Source: Liolophura sinensis (lineage: Eukaryota; Mollusca; Polyplacophora; Chitonida; Chitonidae). From it: DNA of 64,000 bases. Below the pieces are notes generated by a model. It was not told the DNA's origin, ran no database searches, and saw only the letters and a list, made by a program, of their open reading frames with translations. This document shows, piece by piece, positions 30,630 through 42,683 of the stretch. The DNA lies in the NCBI RefSeq assembly GCF_032854445.1, contig NC_088296.1:6869435-6933434 (forward strand), written 5' to 3'. Numbering within the stretch: the first letter of the stretch is position 1; each line of letters opens with the position of its first letter. The position numbers and the translations under genes were made by a program.

Positions 30630-31690
30630 CAACTATGAGATTGAAGCAGTATATAATGTGATACAACTGAGATTGAAGCAGTATGTTATTGTGATACAAC
30701 TGAGATTGAAGCAGTATATAACGTGATACAACTATGAGATTGAAGCAGTATGTTATTGTGATACAACTATGAGATTGAAGCAGTATATAATGTGATACAA
30801 CTATGAGATTGAAGCAGTACATAATGTGATACAACTGAGATTGAAGCAGTATGTTATTGTGATACAACTGAGATTGAAGCAGTATATAACGTGATACAAC
30901 TGAGATTGAAGCAGTATATAACGTGATACAACTGAGATTGAAGCAGTATGTTATTGTGATACAACTGAGATTGAAGCAGTATATAATGTGATACAACTGT
31001 GAGATTGAAGCAGTATGTTATTGTGATACAACTGTGAGATTGAAGCAGTTTATAATGTGATACAACTACAAGATTGAAGCGGTATATAATGTGACACAAC
31101 TATGAGATTGAAGCAGTATATAATGTGATACAACTATGAGATTGAAGCAGTATGTAACGTGATACAACTATGAGATTGAAGCAGTATGTTATTGTGATAC
31201 AGCTATGAGATTGAAGCAGTATATAATGTGATACAACTAAGAGATTGAAGCAGTATGTTATTGCGATACAACTGAGATTGAAGCAGTATATAATGTGATA
31301 CAACTGAGATTGAAGCAGTATATGTGATACAACTATGAGATTGAAGCAGTATATAATGTGATACAGCTATGAGATTGAAGCAGTATATAATGTGATACAG
31401 CTATGAGATTGAAGCAGTATATAATGTGATACAACTATGAGATTGAAGCAGTATATAATGTGATACAACTATGAGATTGAAGCAGCATGTTATTGTGATA
31501 CAACTGAGATTGAAGCAGTATGTAACATGATACAACTACAAGATTGAAGCAGTATATAATGTGATACAGCTTTGAGATTGAAGCAGTATATTATGTGATA
31601 CAGTTGTGAGATAGAAGCAATATATAATGTGATACAGCTGTGAGATTGAAGCAGTATATAATGTGATACAGCTATGAGATTGAAGCAGTT
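30630..31690 (+). repeat. minisatellite, 31-34 bp x about 32
   Basis: Unit GAGATTGAAGCAGTATATAA, then TGTGATACAACTAT, with length variants. The open frames it yields on the minus strand are repeat artefacts (CFNL repeats). Confidence 0.95.
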
Positions 31691-31724
31691 ACTTGATACT
31701 CTGTTGGAGCCCTTCTATTAAATG

Positions 31725-31972
31725 TAGTTGGCTAGAGCAGTGTAATGACCCAGGAGCCTCTCATCAATGCAGTTGCTATGAGTTCAAGTCCAGCTCAAGC
31801 TGGCTTCCTCTCTGGCCATGAGTGGGAAGGTCTGTCAGCAGCTTGCGGATAGGCGTGGATTTGCCCCGGGCTCTACCTGGTTTCCTCCCACCATAATGCT
31901 GGCCGCTGTTGCATAAGTGAAATAGTGAGTACGGCCTAAAGCACCAATGAAATAAATAATTAAATAAATCTG
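31725..31972 (+). mobile_element. SINE-1 copy, nearly full length
   Basis: GCTAGAGCAGTGTAATGACC, CAGGAGCCTCTCATCAATG, GAGTTCAAGTCCAGCTCAAG (B box), GTGGGAAGGTCTGTCAGC, CCATAATGCTGGCCGC and an A-rich end. It abuts the 3' edge of the minisatellite and ends about 45 bp before exon 28. Confidence 0.92.
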
Positions 31973-32016
31973 TTAGATGTAAGTTGTAAACCTTCCATCC
32001 TTTGGCTACGTTTCAG

Positions 32017-32354
32017 TTTCCCTCCACCACCCAGTCTTTCCAAGAGGTCCAGTTGGGTCTGAACAACGCAGCTGTCAATCTGAACCAAGCTGCCAGCAAC
32101 ATCGTCACCGCTGCGCGTGGCACGCCACAGCAGCTCTCCGAGTCCTCAGTGCGCTACGGTTCGGCTTATCAGGATTTTGTGGACAGCGGTCTCTTGATGG
32201 CTGGACTTACCAGCGACATCGACACGCGCCATCAAATAGTCGGTGGTCTCCGAAACGTCTCGATGACCTCCAGCAAACTTTTACAGGCGTCCAAGTCTGT
32301 GTCTGCGGACCCTAACGCTCCCAACGCTAAAAATATCCTAGCGCAGGCTGCCAG
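32017..32354 (+). CDS. TLN: talin exon 28 (R6)
   Basis: The longest exon in the window, 112 codons plus 2 nt: FPSTTQSFQEVQLGLNNAAV, NLNQAASNIVTAARGTPQQL, then GGLRNVSMTSSKLLQASKS and ADPNAPNAKNILAQAA. Family: TFQEAQSRLNEAAAGLNQAA...ISMSSSKLLLAAKALS. Acceptor TTTCAG; donor GTAAGC; phase 2 (AG|G). The next intron (32355-32781) holds nothing recognisable. Confidence 0.98.
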
Positions 32355-32781
32355 GTAAGCCATTTTTGTGAAGTCAAACATTGAAGAATGATCTAAATTC
32401 TTATTTTGGGTTACTACGATTTTTAAGAACCGAAAACATTGTTTGTTTGTTTTTTTTTTGTTCAGATACAATCCATTTATGGTTTGAACTTCTGTCCCTC
32501 AAAAGTAAGCTTTGTAATTAAGTGTTGAATTGTCTTAATTATATTGTCCCTTAATGAAAATCAAACCTTGATCAGCAAAGGTAAGTTAAATTAAATTAAA
32601 TTTTAAATCAAATTGAATTTTATTGTAGATATTGTGAAGCAGCATCCATAGTTTTGTTCATTTTGTTTTGCTAAATCCGCAGTTGAGGTATACAGGAAGA
32701 GAGAGAAATTTTCTTTCAGGTGCTCAAGGTTTTCTTTTATTATTGAATTAAACTTAGACATTTTTCCTTTTTTTTGGACAG

Positions 32782-32875
32782 GTCTGTGACAGAGAGCATC
32801 AACCACTTGATTAACATCTGTACAGTCTCCGCACCCGGGCAGAAGGAGTGTGACAACGCTCTTAGACAGATACAG
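32782..32875 (+). CDS. TLN: talin exon 29 (R6-R7)
   Basis: Encodes RSVTESINHLINICTVSAPG, then QKECDNALRQIQ. Family: AVTDSINQLITMCTQQAPGQKECDNALRELE. Acceptor TGGACAG; donor GTACGT; phase 0 out. The next intron (32876-33714) has an open 127-codon frame at 33177-33560 that I do not accept as coding. Confidence 0.98.
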
Positions 32876-33714
32876 GTACGTGTAAGAACAGCAGGTATTT
32901 CCTCTGGGTTCAGCCCTAGGATCACAAATCTGTTTTAGACTTAGGTTGTACTGTGCTTAATCTTGAGTGTACTCCAAATTGTGACTAACCTGAAGTCCAT
33001 CGCAGACGAGTTCCTTGCCTCAGTCAAAAAGTTAAACGCAGACAATGAGCATTTGCCTTACAGATGGCCGTGAAGCAGGTCATGTGACCAGACATGTGAC
33101 CCCTCACATGGCTTATCAGAGGAAAAATGGTGGACTCAAATGATGTGGCAGAGCAGAGTTTACTCTTAATTTTATTTTGAAAACAGCAATGTCATCATTT
33201 ACTGGCTTCTTATTGAGAAAAATGGGAGAATCTGCTAACAGATCAGTCATTATTTCTGACGCCATTTTGAACGAACCACGGGAAAAATCACATGATTTAT
33301 TAGTGCATTTCAATTGGTCTGTTTATGTATCTGGCCGAGCTGGTGGCTTACGCTCCCCACACACGGTGAGGATTTCCTCTCACCTGCCTGAAAATATCAA
33401 AGATGCTAGATACTTGACTCTTGATCTCGTAAGTCGAAAACGCAATGAGGTTTTAGTTACTCATGATCAAGAGCAGAGCTTTTGGCTGTCGTCTGCAGCG
33501 GGCTTTGAGTATTTTTATTTCTATATTAAAAGTTGTCTTACACTTTTTCGTCAAAATTAAAAAAATTAGTGTTTAAGCTGAAGTCCAAGTTCAAGAATAA
33601 TTATACCCCACAATTACACAGCTGCCTTGGACAGAACGAAATTTTGTAAGCTAACATTTGCTCAGGAAACATTTTTACAGGTATATAGTGTGTATGTGCT
33701 GCTCTTTCTCACAG

Positions 33715-33804
33715 ATGATGCGCCCCCTCCTAGAGAACCCCAATGAACCTGTCAGTGACATGTCTTATTTCGAGTGTCTCGATTCTGTCATGGAAAAATC
33801 CAAG
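33715..33804 (+). CDS. TLN: talin exon 30 (R7)
   Basis: Encodes 30 residues: MMRPLLENPNEPVSDMSYFE, then CLDSVMEKSK. Family: LLENPVQPINDMSYFGCLDSVMENSK. Acceptor CTCACAG; donor GTAAGA; phase 0. Confidence 0.98.
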
Positions 33805-33856
33805 GTAAGATCTAAGGATTTTTAAATTACTCTTTTTTGCATGATTCTGAGATACC

Positions 33857-34208
33857 GGCCCGGATAGCACAGTTGGTAGAGCGTCCGCTTCGGGAGAGGT
33901 AGATCCAGGATCAATCCTTGATCAAGTCGCACCTAAGACTTTAAAAGAGGAAACTTCCTTGCTTGGCGTTCAGCATGAAGGGGATAGTGCAACGACTGGT
34001 TGACCTGTATCAGTAAAATGGCTCGGGCGGGGTGGCTTACTTGCCTTCGGTAAGTCATCTCAGTGAAGCAGCACTAAATAAAAGAGCGGTGGAAATCTGT
34101 CCTGCAACAAGGAGGCACATTACACGTTCATGCACCCTAAGGATTCCTTCGTCGTCATATGACTGAAAAATTGTTGAGTACGACGTTAAACCCCAAGCAC
34201 TCACTCAC
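33857..34208 (+). mobile_element. SINE-2, full length
   Basis: 352 bp with a tRNA-like head: A box TAGCACAGTTGG at 33865-33876, B box GGATCAATCC at 33908-33917. Body: TAAAAGAGGAAACTTCCTTG, GGGGATAGTGCAACGACTGG, TAAAAGAGCGGTGGAAATC, CTGCAACAAGGAGGCACATT. Tail: TTGTTGAGTACGACGTTAAA then CACTCACTCACT. It starts about 50 bp after the exon 30 donor. Confidence 0.93.
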
Positions 34209-34393
34209 TGATTCTGAGATTCTATTGATCCTAGAAAGAATTTTTAGCACCAGAAGTAATGTATTGTGATATTTATTTGTTTCTAACCATGCACTTTTTT
34301 TGGACAAAAAGTTAGATCATTTACACAGGTATATTGAAATATTTGCTTTGCCTTAGAAGTGTTTCAACTGTGCTCGTTTTTTTTTCTTGACAG

Positions 34394-34516
34394 TTGCTGG
34401 GAGAATCCATGACAGGAATCTCAAACCATGCCAAGAAAAACGTGATAGAGGATTTCTGTGATGATGTGAGGAACTTTGCCACGTCTGTGTGTGGTTTGAC
34501 AGAAGCATCAGCGCAG
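34394..34516 (+). CDS. TLN: talin exon 31 (R7)
   Basis: Encodes 41 residues: LLGESMTGISNHAKKNVIED, then FCDDVRNFATSVCGLTEASA, then Q. The G of LLGE is the equivalent of human G1404 in the KANK-binding groove. Acceptor TTGACAG; donor GTATTT; phase 0. Confidence 0.97.
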
Positions 34517-34530
34517 GTATTTGACTTTTT

Positions 34531-34830
34531 TTAGTTTTTGGAGTGTAGACTGATTTGAGGAAACAAGTATATAGAAAAGTGTAACCGCTCTTGACAGTAT
34601 TGTATTTATGTTCCATTTGTCACTGATGTTGGTGTTTTTGGAGTGTAGACTGATTTGAGGAAACAAGTATATAGAAAAGTGTAACCGCTCTTGACAGTAT
34701 TGTATTTATGTTCCATTTGTCACTGACATTGGTGTTTTTGGAGTGTAGACTGATTCGAGGAAACAAGTATATAGGAAAATGTAGCAGCTTTTGACAGTAT
34801 TTTATTTGTATTCCATTTGTCACTGATGTC
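34531..34830 (+). repeat. tandem repeat, 100 bp x 3
   Basis: Units start at exact 100-bp spacing (GAGTGTAGACTGATT at 34541, 34641, 34741) and include AACAAGTATATAGAAAAGTG and TATTCCATTTGTCACTGA variants. The array begins within 15 bp of the exon 31 donor. Confidence 0.95.
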
Positions 34831-35192
34831 AAGATGGTGTATGATCAGTGAAGCATGACTATAAATGTAGTTTTGAAAACATAATTCATAAGAATTTTGA
34901 AATCTAAAATGTAGGTGCAGAGGCATGTGGGGTTTACATAAATTATAAAATAATATCTCAAGATCAGATAATGTATCCAGACTTGCACCATATCTGTTCT
35001 TTGTCAGCTTACACGTATGTGCATTTGGATGCAGTGTCACTCGTAGTGGTCTTGCGCTTTTGTCAAGGTGTTTTTTTTTGGGGGGGTGGGGGGGGGGGTG
35101 GCTGAAGCAGGATGGGGCTACCCCTAGTATTCTTATGCTGAATTGTGTGTACATTACCCTCTGTCACTGTTGTGATTTTCTCTGTCTTCAAG

Positions 35193-35336
35193 GCTGCATA
35201 CTTGGTGGGCATTTCGGATGCTGCTTCAGTTCCTGGTCGTCCGGGTCTGGTCGACCAATCGCAGTTCGCGCGAGCAAACCAAGCCATCCAACTTGCCTGC
35301 CAGAATCTGACCAACCCTGCGAGTTCCCAACAACAG
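35193..35336 (+). CDS. TLN: talin exon 32 (R7, entering R8)
   Basis: Encodes 48 residues: AAYLVGISDAASVPGRPGLV, then DQSQFARANQAIQLACQNLT, then NPASSQQQ. Family: AAYLVGVSDPNSQAG...FARANQAIQMACQSL. Acceptor CTTCAAG; donor GTAAGG; phase 0. Confidence 0.98.
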
Positions 35337-37825
35337 GTAAGGGAGATAACTCACACACCCCACAACATACTAAGGCATTAGTCACACAAGAGCAGTAGTA
35401 CACAGGATAGTAGAAATATAGAATGCAGCTGAACTTTGGTGACGAGGAGAAATACAGGACAGAGATCTAGTAACCATCACCAGGTCCTGGGATCTTGAAG
35501 CAATCTGAGACTTCAGTGAAAATTTTAATCATGAATCTTCTTTCCCGTTTCAGCTCTCTGAAATCTCTGTTGTTCGATAACTTACTCAGAATTTACGTTG
35601 TCAAGCAATATTTTGACCCTGTTAAGTCAGAAATAACAAGCTTTAAAGTGATTTGAAACGTTGACTTAAGCCTGAGATGGCTTCGTAATCCCGTGGCCAA
35701 ACGTCTTGTGTGTTAATTACTGCTGACGTTATTCTCTCACCATCTCATCTCATTACTGTAAGGTGACATTCATGTAAGGCAGGGTCTGCTTCAAGGGTTG
35801 TCAGTCTCTAAGCATTCAACTCTGTGTCTGTAGTACTTCCTCTGCCAACCTTTTGTGAATGATGATTCTGCCTTTAGTCTTGTAGTTTGTGCACAGACTC
35901 CTATGTCTTGGGTGGATCTATTTTCACGGAGCAGGGTATAGAAAGTTTACAGTGAAAAGCCTTAAATTTGGTGGAATTTTCAGTGGCAGGAAAAGATCAT
36001 TTTGAATATTTATAAAATGGAATTGAACTGACATATCCTAGGGGAAATGTGAAATGACCTCAAAGCAAGTGACAGAAGAAAACGGGGGTGTATTAGAAAT
36101 GGTTGGAGAATTAGAAAAGTGTAAGGGGTAAAGAATGTTACATGTTCAAGGAGAATAGGTGCATTTTTTTTTTCAAACTCTCCTGCCTGTCATTTTATCT
36201 CGCACATGACTGCTGTTAGACTAGATTTTCTCCTTTTCACTTCTACCATTTTAGAAATTCAGAAGCAAATTTACGAACCTCACAACTGATAAATGTATTA
36301 TTTAGGAAAGTGCATCTTGGTTTGTGTGTTTGATTCAAGGAAATATATGTCTTACCTTCAACAAACATTAAAATCAAGATCTGGCATGTATATTTAGAGT
36401 TTGTCCAACCAGAAAGCATGTGACTGTGTTGTGTTCCAACATGAATGCAAGGAACAATCTGATTGGTTGAATGGGTGGAGTGCAGATGAATGGTAAAGTA
36501 AGCAATGGATATAGTCGCTAATAATAGACTTGTTTGGTGTAGTGGAATGACATAGACATATCATATACATGTTAAGGCTTTTTCTTTCCCTGTTCACAGT
36601 TGGAATGATTCTGTTAGTCATCCAGAAGTGCTGTTTCAGAAAGCAGTTTCAGGTTAAAGTCGAAAAGTTCACAATTTTCACAAATTTCACAAATTTTCAC
36701 AAATTTCACAATTTTCACAAATTTCACAAATAATGTAGATCTGTGTTAGGAATAGGTGATACAAGATTTTTGAATATAAAGTGGAATAATATGTCTAAAC
36801 TGGGGGTTGGATTTACCCCATGAACTGCTTTGTGAAAATCAGCAACTGGTTTCACATTGGTACTAAAAGTTATTCTTTCAAAATTCTCTCTGGTTTTCTT
36901 TCTGGACTTCCTCCAACAATAGCATGATAAGGAGCATTTAGTTCAAAGTCATTTGGAGGTTAATATTAATGAAAATCTAGTTTATGCTCCATCGATCGTG
37001 TGTGAGTAGATATGGAATGGATTTCTGAAAAGTTATTGGCAACGTTTACGCTTGAATTATTTATTGAATGCCGCCCAACTTTCCGTGCAAAAGATATTTG
37101 GAATTTAGAATGTTTCCATGAGTCATGGGCATATGGAAAGGCTGTAAATTTTGTTGAATAAAAATGTTGACGAGCAAGAATATGTTGCTAAGAGCTATGT
37201 AACAAACAGCCCATGTATACCCCGTGTGATAGTGATTTAAGATATTACCATTTTCAGCTATGTAAATGCTCCCCAAAATCTAGCTATATATATGTATGTA
37301 GTTATTATACCTCTGTCAAAACTAACAGTCTACTCAGCTAATACCCGTTTTCCCTGTTTACTTTGAAGTATTATGCAAACAGGAGTTTTAGAGCAATGGT
37401 AAGCGCCCTCTGGTGGTGACTACTTTGCAGACAGTTATCTCGCTTTCTTTTTCACGTTTATCTCCCCTTCACTTTTTTCTGACAAGCCTGAACATGGACA
37501 TGTTCCTTTGGCATGTGATGTGAAATCAGTAGTTTTTCGCACTGTTAAAGGAAATCTATTTTCGACATTTTTATGACAGTAAAGACTAAGAAAATACTTT
37601 TCCCTGTTAATGCAAGGGAACAGATCTGTATTCTGAAGAAAACTGATTACAGACTTGTTTCCCATTTCACATCCTGTATTTCACCGAAAGTTTGGCCTGT
37701 AATAGTGCACTTTGAGCAGCACATTAAGACGTTAAAATGACATTTTTGATGTCCACACATAAGTTTTCCTGAGAAAAAATTAATCAAGTTTCACAAAAAA
37801 CTCTTTACGTTGTCCTATAAGGTGA

Positions 37826-38046
37826 GTGAATCAATTCAGAATCAACCAGAATCAATTCAGAATCAACCAGAAATCAATTCAGAATCAATTCAGAATCAAC
37901 CAGAATCAATTCAGAATCAACCAGAAATCAATTCAGAATCAATTCAGAATCAACCAGAATCAATCAGAATCAATTCAGAATCAACCAGAATCAATTAGAA
38001 TCAACCAGAATCAACCAGAATCAGAATCAACCAGAATCAACCAAAG
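37826..38046 (+). repeat. simple tandem repeat, about 10-bp units
   Basis: Alternating AATCAACCAG and AATCAATTCAG units for about 220 bp. The open frame it makes (INQNQFRINQ-like) is a repeat artefact. Confidence 0.95.
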
Positions 38047-39087
38047 TGTGTCCCATGAAAAATGCCTAACTGTAGGTGAAATGTAGAGTAATGTATAAAT
38101 TGATCTTAAAAAGCAAGCGAAATCATTGCAATTGGCTATAAACTGCAGTTGAAAAAATATTTTCCATTTCCTTAATAACTTTTTGATGTTCCCATGAAAT
38201 GATGGAAGAAATAGAAAATCTTGCATTGTGAAAAACTCGATGCTGTAGTTTTCTACATTTTTTTTTCCAATAGAAGAGAATACTATATGTATTACTAAAC
38301 ATGTTTAAGACAAATTCAAAAACACATGGTGATAACTTTTATGCAAGTTGCTGTTAATTATGTACTAAGTTATGCACCATGAGTTCAATTATAATATATG
38401 TAAGTGCCAAAAAAAGAAACTAAAAAAAAACAAGACAAATGTTTGTCCGTGGGATTACAGGTGCAGTGGTATCAAAGTTACACCTGCCATTTGTCCATGT
38501 CAGAAGGAAACATAGATGTGTTCAGGACATTACGCTAAAATGTCACCTTTGAATATCTTAATCAATAAGAGGTACCGTGTCTGTTTTCTGGCTTGTCCTA
38601 ATTATATTTGTCATCTTCGAGTTATTTTCCTTTTACTTCTGTGTCACATTTAGGAGAATTTCACACTTCGCTGTTGACTGTTCACTGTTAGACTAGCACT
38701 GTGATGATGTTTGGTGTAGTTGTGCATGGCAAAGAAGTCAAATTGTTATTGTGCAAGTAAAATTAAAATAATGTAAATCGAAATTTTTAAGTAGAAATAC
38801 TCATCATCCAGTATGGCATTATTGATGATTTAACAAGAATTTAACAAATTCTCTTTCTTTTGTTTGTTTCACTGATGATGATAAAACACCAGGGATAAAC
38901 TTTGGTCCAGTGCTGGCCATTTGGGAGACAAGGTTAACGGAAAATCTCCTCTAAATTTGATGATCATTTTTCCTGTAAATGGCTATTTTGGGGTGAATTT
39001 ATATCTGCAGGTGAAAATTCTTATACAGTGGTAGATTTGAAATTTAGGAAAAGATTGCAGTTTTGAGAAAGAACATGAAAAGGAAGA

Positions 39088-39310
39088 TACCCTGTTTCCT
39101 CAACCTTTGCGCATGTGATAGAGCAACTATCATCGTGTTTGATGCAACTAATGAAGTTGATTTTGGAGACAAAACTACATTGGTTGTGTTGGCCTATCCC
39201 AGGGCATTACAAAAAAGTATAATTTTTTCGGTCTGCAGGGAATAATGCACTCAGAATCTGCTTTAGTAAACACCTTGCAAACATTCAAAAAGGTTGAAGA
39301 ATTACAGTCA
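39088..39310 (+). mobile_element. MITE-like element copy 4
   Basis: Left end TACCCTGTTTCCTCAACC, right end AGGTTGAAGAATTACAG. Core: GAGCAACTAT, TTTTGGAGACAAAACTACAT, AATAATGCACTCAGAAT, CACCTTGCAAACAT. Confidence 0.85.
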
Positions 39311-39714
39311 GTAATAAAAGCTGGAGAGAGTTTTCTAGGATGCCATACTTCTTCTAGTGTGTGTAAGTTATCTCCCCTTCCCTAGTGTGATGGCCAATTG
39401 TATCGGGTATAAATGCACAGGTGCTTGTGTGGTGTGTGTGTGTTTGAGTCTAGGGTGACTTCAGGCAGTGTTGTCAGTCTTTGCATTTATAGGTGCCTGC
39501 TTTACTTGTTGTAAATTGTGGTGCATGTGGCTGTGTTTCTTCTGTGTTCAGCCTTGTTTCATTTTTCGGAGAAAACTCAGAAGAAATTATGCTCTCAAAG
39601 ACAGGCTTAAGATCTGTCCAACTGATAGGTGTGTCCTTTGGCCACTTAAATAATGGTTTTCCTCTATCTTATTGCTTGATATGGTTGTGAAACGAGGACT
39701 TAAACGAGGAAGTA

Positions 39715-39835
39715 AATGAAGCATGTGATCTTGTGCTCTCTGTAGATTTGCGTGGTATCCATTCTGCATGAAGGGTGTCATGTGATCTTGTGCTCTGTTT
39801 AGATTTGCGTGGTATCGATTCTGCATGACTTGTGT
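39715..39835 (+). repeat. 59-bp direct doublet
   Basis: CATGTGATCTTGTGCTCT and GATTTGCGTGGTATCCATTC then TGCATGA occur twice, about 59 bp apart, with few differences. Confidence 0.85.
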
Positions 39836-40799
39836 TTCTGGTGCACGAGCACTATTGTCTCGTGTGCATTATTGTCTCGTGTGCATCTTTCATCATGTAA
39901 AGGGGTAGCCTGATGCAAACAAAGGAAATGTGCTGTGCAAAGTTTAGAAGGGAAATGGTAACAGTCGCTAACCATCCAGCTAAGTGACATGCCCTGAGTG
40001 AAACAACAGGGACAAACTGACATTTACAATATTAATTGGCAGGTGTTTTCATAGAGGGTGAGAATAAAAGGCATTCAAATGAAGGGAGTCGGTTTTCTTC
40101 CTGTTTTCCTTTTCTGTCTCTCTTTGTTTTTCTTGCTGTGTACATGTACCTGTAATAATCTCCAAGTAAAAATGTGAGGAACCCATACTTGTATGTGGGA
40201 AAATAGTTACGTGTAAATTCATGGGAATTTGTCTAAATGCTAATGTTGTATTTGTTTAGATAAAATTTTTGGCTTTCTGTCTTTGGTAATACAGTTTTTT
40301 TCGAAAATGGCATCAGTTTTGCCATTTGTTTTTTTTTTTTTGTTTTTTTTTAAATATTGGGAAAATGACACAATTTACTATTATATTTCTTAATCAATCT
40401 TGCACCCTCAGGCTAGATGCTTAGTCATGGTATGGAAACTTTCAACCACCACCATCCCAATTTTTGTTAATATTCTTAACCCCCTTTGCAGTTCATTTCA
40501 GCCCTTTTTTTTTGACTTTTCGTGAAGTTGTCCCATTTTAACTTCATCCACTTGATTTTGTGTCATTTCAAAGTTCTACATTGCCCATTATTTTATTTCT
40601 GTGTTGTCATCATTCATTTATGCTGAGTATTTTAGAACCTATGCTTTATACAATATACTGTAAGTGTGTGTTGTTGTTTTTTTTTTTTTACTTTCTTCAT
40701 CCCCTTTGAATCCTGTAATTTTTTTTTTTTTTTTTGAAATATAACTCATTTTACTTCATATTACATTTTGTTACAATTAGTAACTAACTTTTCCAAAAC

Positions 40800-40982
40800 A
40801 TGATATACCCTGGGGTTTCCCTGGGGTCTGCCCAGTTTCCTCTCCAGTGTCTGTCAGTATGCAGCGAATGGCCATGTGTTTTCCAGGGCTTTTCCTGGTT
40901 TACTCCCACCATAATGCTGGCCACCGTCGTATAAGTGAAATATTTTTGAGTACGGCGTAAAGCACCAATCAAATAAAACATG
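40800..40982 (+). mobile_element. SINE-1 copy, diverged
   Basis: GTCTGCCCAGTTTCCTCTCC, CCACCATAATGCTGGCCACC, TATAAGTGAAATATTTTTGA, GTACGGCGTAAAGCACCAAT. The front part appears rearranged: the CTGCCC-GTTTCC element occurs before GTCTGTCAG. Confidence 0.82.
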
Positions 40983-41046
40983 ATAACATATCATTGCTAC
41001 CATATCGACCAACTTTAACCACAATACTATCACTTAAAATGACTTA

Positions 41047-41314
41047 CGCTCAGTCGGATAGTGCACTAGCGCAGCGTAATGACCCAGGAGCCTCTCACCA
41101 ATGCGGTCGCTGTGAGTTCAAGTCCAGCTCATGCTGGCTTCCTCTCAGGCCGTAAGTGGGAAGGTCTTGCAGCAACCTGCGGATGGTTGTGGATTTCCCC
41201 CGGGCTGTGCCCGGTTTCCACCCACCATAATGCTAGCCGCCGTCGTATAAGTGAAATATTCTTGAGTGCGGCGTAAATCACCAGTCAAATAAATAAATAA
41301 ATAAATAAATAAAA
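41047..41314 (+). mobile_element. SINE-1, full length
   Basis: GCTCAGTCGGATAGTGCACT (A-box region), AGCGCAGCGTAATGACCCAG, GTGAGTTCAAGTCCAGC (B box), CCGTAAGTGGGAAGGTCTTG, CCATAATGCTAGCCGCC, TTGAGTGCGGCGTAAATCAC and (AAAT)n. Confidence 0.94.
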
Positions 41315-41567
41315 TGACATACAGTTACTGGAATTCCATAAATTTTAATGCACTTCTTATCTTGTTCTCCTTTGATCTTAATTTCTCTAACCTATTATTT
41401 CATTTATTCTTCTCTTGCTGACATTTTCTTCACATTTGTTGAAACCCTTTTTAAAATTAGTTTATTTAGGTGTTTAGTGTAATATATTTTATATAAGTAG
41501 TATTTCATATTTCTGTAGTTTTTTACTTTGACTGCTATATCAGAGGTTTGTGAATTAATGTCTTCAA

Positions 41568-41720
41568 CATATTTATTTATTTATTTGATTGGTGTTTTAC
41601 GCCGTACTCAAGAATATCTCACTTATACGACAGCGTCCAGCATTATGTTGGGCGGAAACCGGGCAGAGCCCCGGGGGAAACTCACGACCATCCGCAAGTT
41701 GCTGACAGACTTTCTCTTCT
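41568..41720 (-). mobile_element. SINE-1 copy, reversed
   Basis: Starts with (ATTT)n, then GATTGGTGTTTTACGCCG, TACTCAAGAATATCTCAC, GGGCGGAAACCGGGCAGAGC, CACGACCATCCGCAAGTTGC. The head is missing. Confidence 0.9.
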
Positions 41721-41887
41721 ATTGTGAAATGAGCACGTTCTGTTGCTTAGAGGAAAGGAAAACAGTGTCCTAGAGTAACAATATACAGTGGGAAAGTGTT
41801 GCTGGCTCTTCCATATTAACTGTGTCAAGATTTAACTTTTCCAGAAATAGTACCAGCAGGTACAATGAATTTTGGACAATGACTGCT

Positions 41888-41946
41888 CTTAGTACTTAGG
41901 AAATATTCTTGAGCAGGACATCAAACTCCCAGTCAAATAAATTAAA
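41888..41946 (+). mobile_element. SINE-1 tail fragment
   Basis: GGAAATATTCTTGAGCAGGA, then CAAACTCCCAGTCAAATAAA. Confidence 0.65.
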
Positions 41947-42142
41947 ATAGGAAAGCCCAGTGCACACAGCCGTTCGTGGCTGATGTCGGAAACCTGGCTT
42001 ATTCAGGGTATACGTATACCTGTATATAATCTGTCAATTTACGGTTGAAATTAGACTTTCTAAAAGTGGAAAAAGATGTCACACATGGAGCTTTATCATA
42101 GATATTTGCGTTGTAACATTTATGTTGATTTACCGGTTTCAT

Positions 42143-42276
42143 TCATTGGTGTTTTACATCGTACTCAAGAATATTTCACTCATACGATGGCAGCCAGCAT
42201 AATGGTGGCTGGAAACCGGGCAGAACGCATGGGGAAACCCAAGACCCAAGATTGCTGGCCGTCCTTCCCACATACC
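42143..42276 (-). mobile_element. SINE-1 copy, reversed
   Basis: CATTGGTGTTTTACATCGTA, CTCAAGAATATTTCACTCAT, CAGCATAATGGTGGCTGGAA, ACCGGGCAGAACGC, CTTCCCACAT. Confidence 0.87.
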
Positions 42277-42467
42277 ATTTATGTTCAGAAGATTGTATTA
42301 AAAGATACTGTGTGTAGTTGAAGGGCGATAGCTATCAACACTCCATGGCACTGTTACAGCTACAAGTTCCTTTTCCTTTAAGCAAGGGATCCGTTGTCTG
42401 ATTACTTTGCTTTCTGAAAGAATAGAGGTCGTTAAAACCGTTGATTTGTGATCTGGTTCAAATTGTT

Positions 42468-42683
42468 GCTGTAATTTTTCGACCTTTTCGGGCGTTTGTA
42501 ATATGTTTAGTCAAGCATATTCTGAAGGCACTGTGTTGCTTGATAGAATTGTGCTTTTATATTAACCCGTGAAAGTGACCTATCCACTGATTTAATTTTG
42601 TCTCCAAAATCAATTTCAAAATGTGCATAAATTGTGCTGAAAGTTGCTCTTTCATATGTGAAAAGGTTGAAGAATTGGGATAG
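42468..42683 (-). mobile_element. MITE-like element copy 5 (reversed)
   Basis: Left GCTGTAATTTTTCGACCTTT, right AAAAGGTTGAAGAATTGGGA. Core in reverse: TTTGTCTCCAAAATCAATTT, GAAAGTTGCTCTTTCATATG. About 216 bp. Confidence 0.85.

Noticed and set aside
30496-31303. Long minus-strand frames with CFNLSCIT repeats
   Set aside because: Product of the 31-34 bp minisatellite, whose unit variants keep a frame open by chance.
33177-33560. Plus-strand open frame of 127 codons in intron 29
   Set aside because: Begins inside AT-rich intron, matches no family I know, lacks splice-bounded form, and the talin protein is continuous without it. Worth a transcript check but not supportable as a gene.
37810-38086. 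Asn/Gln-rich frames
   Set aside because: Simple repeat of AATCAACCAG/AATCAATTCAG, open in two frames at once.
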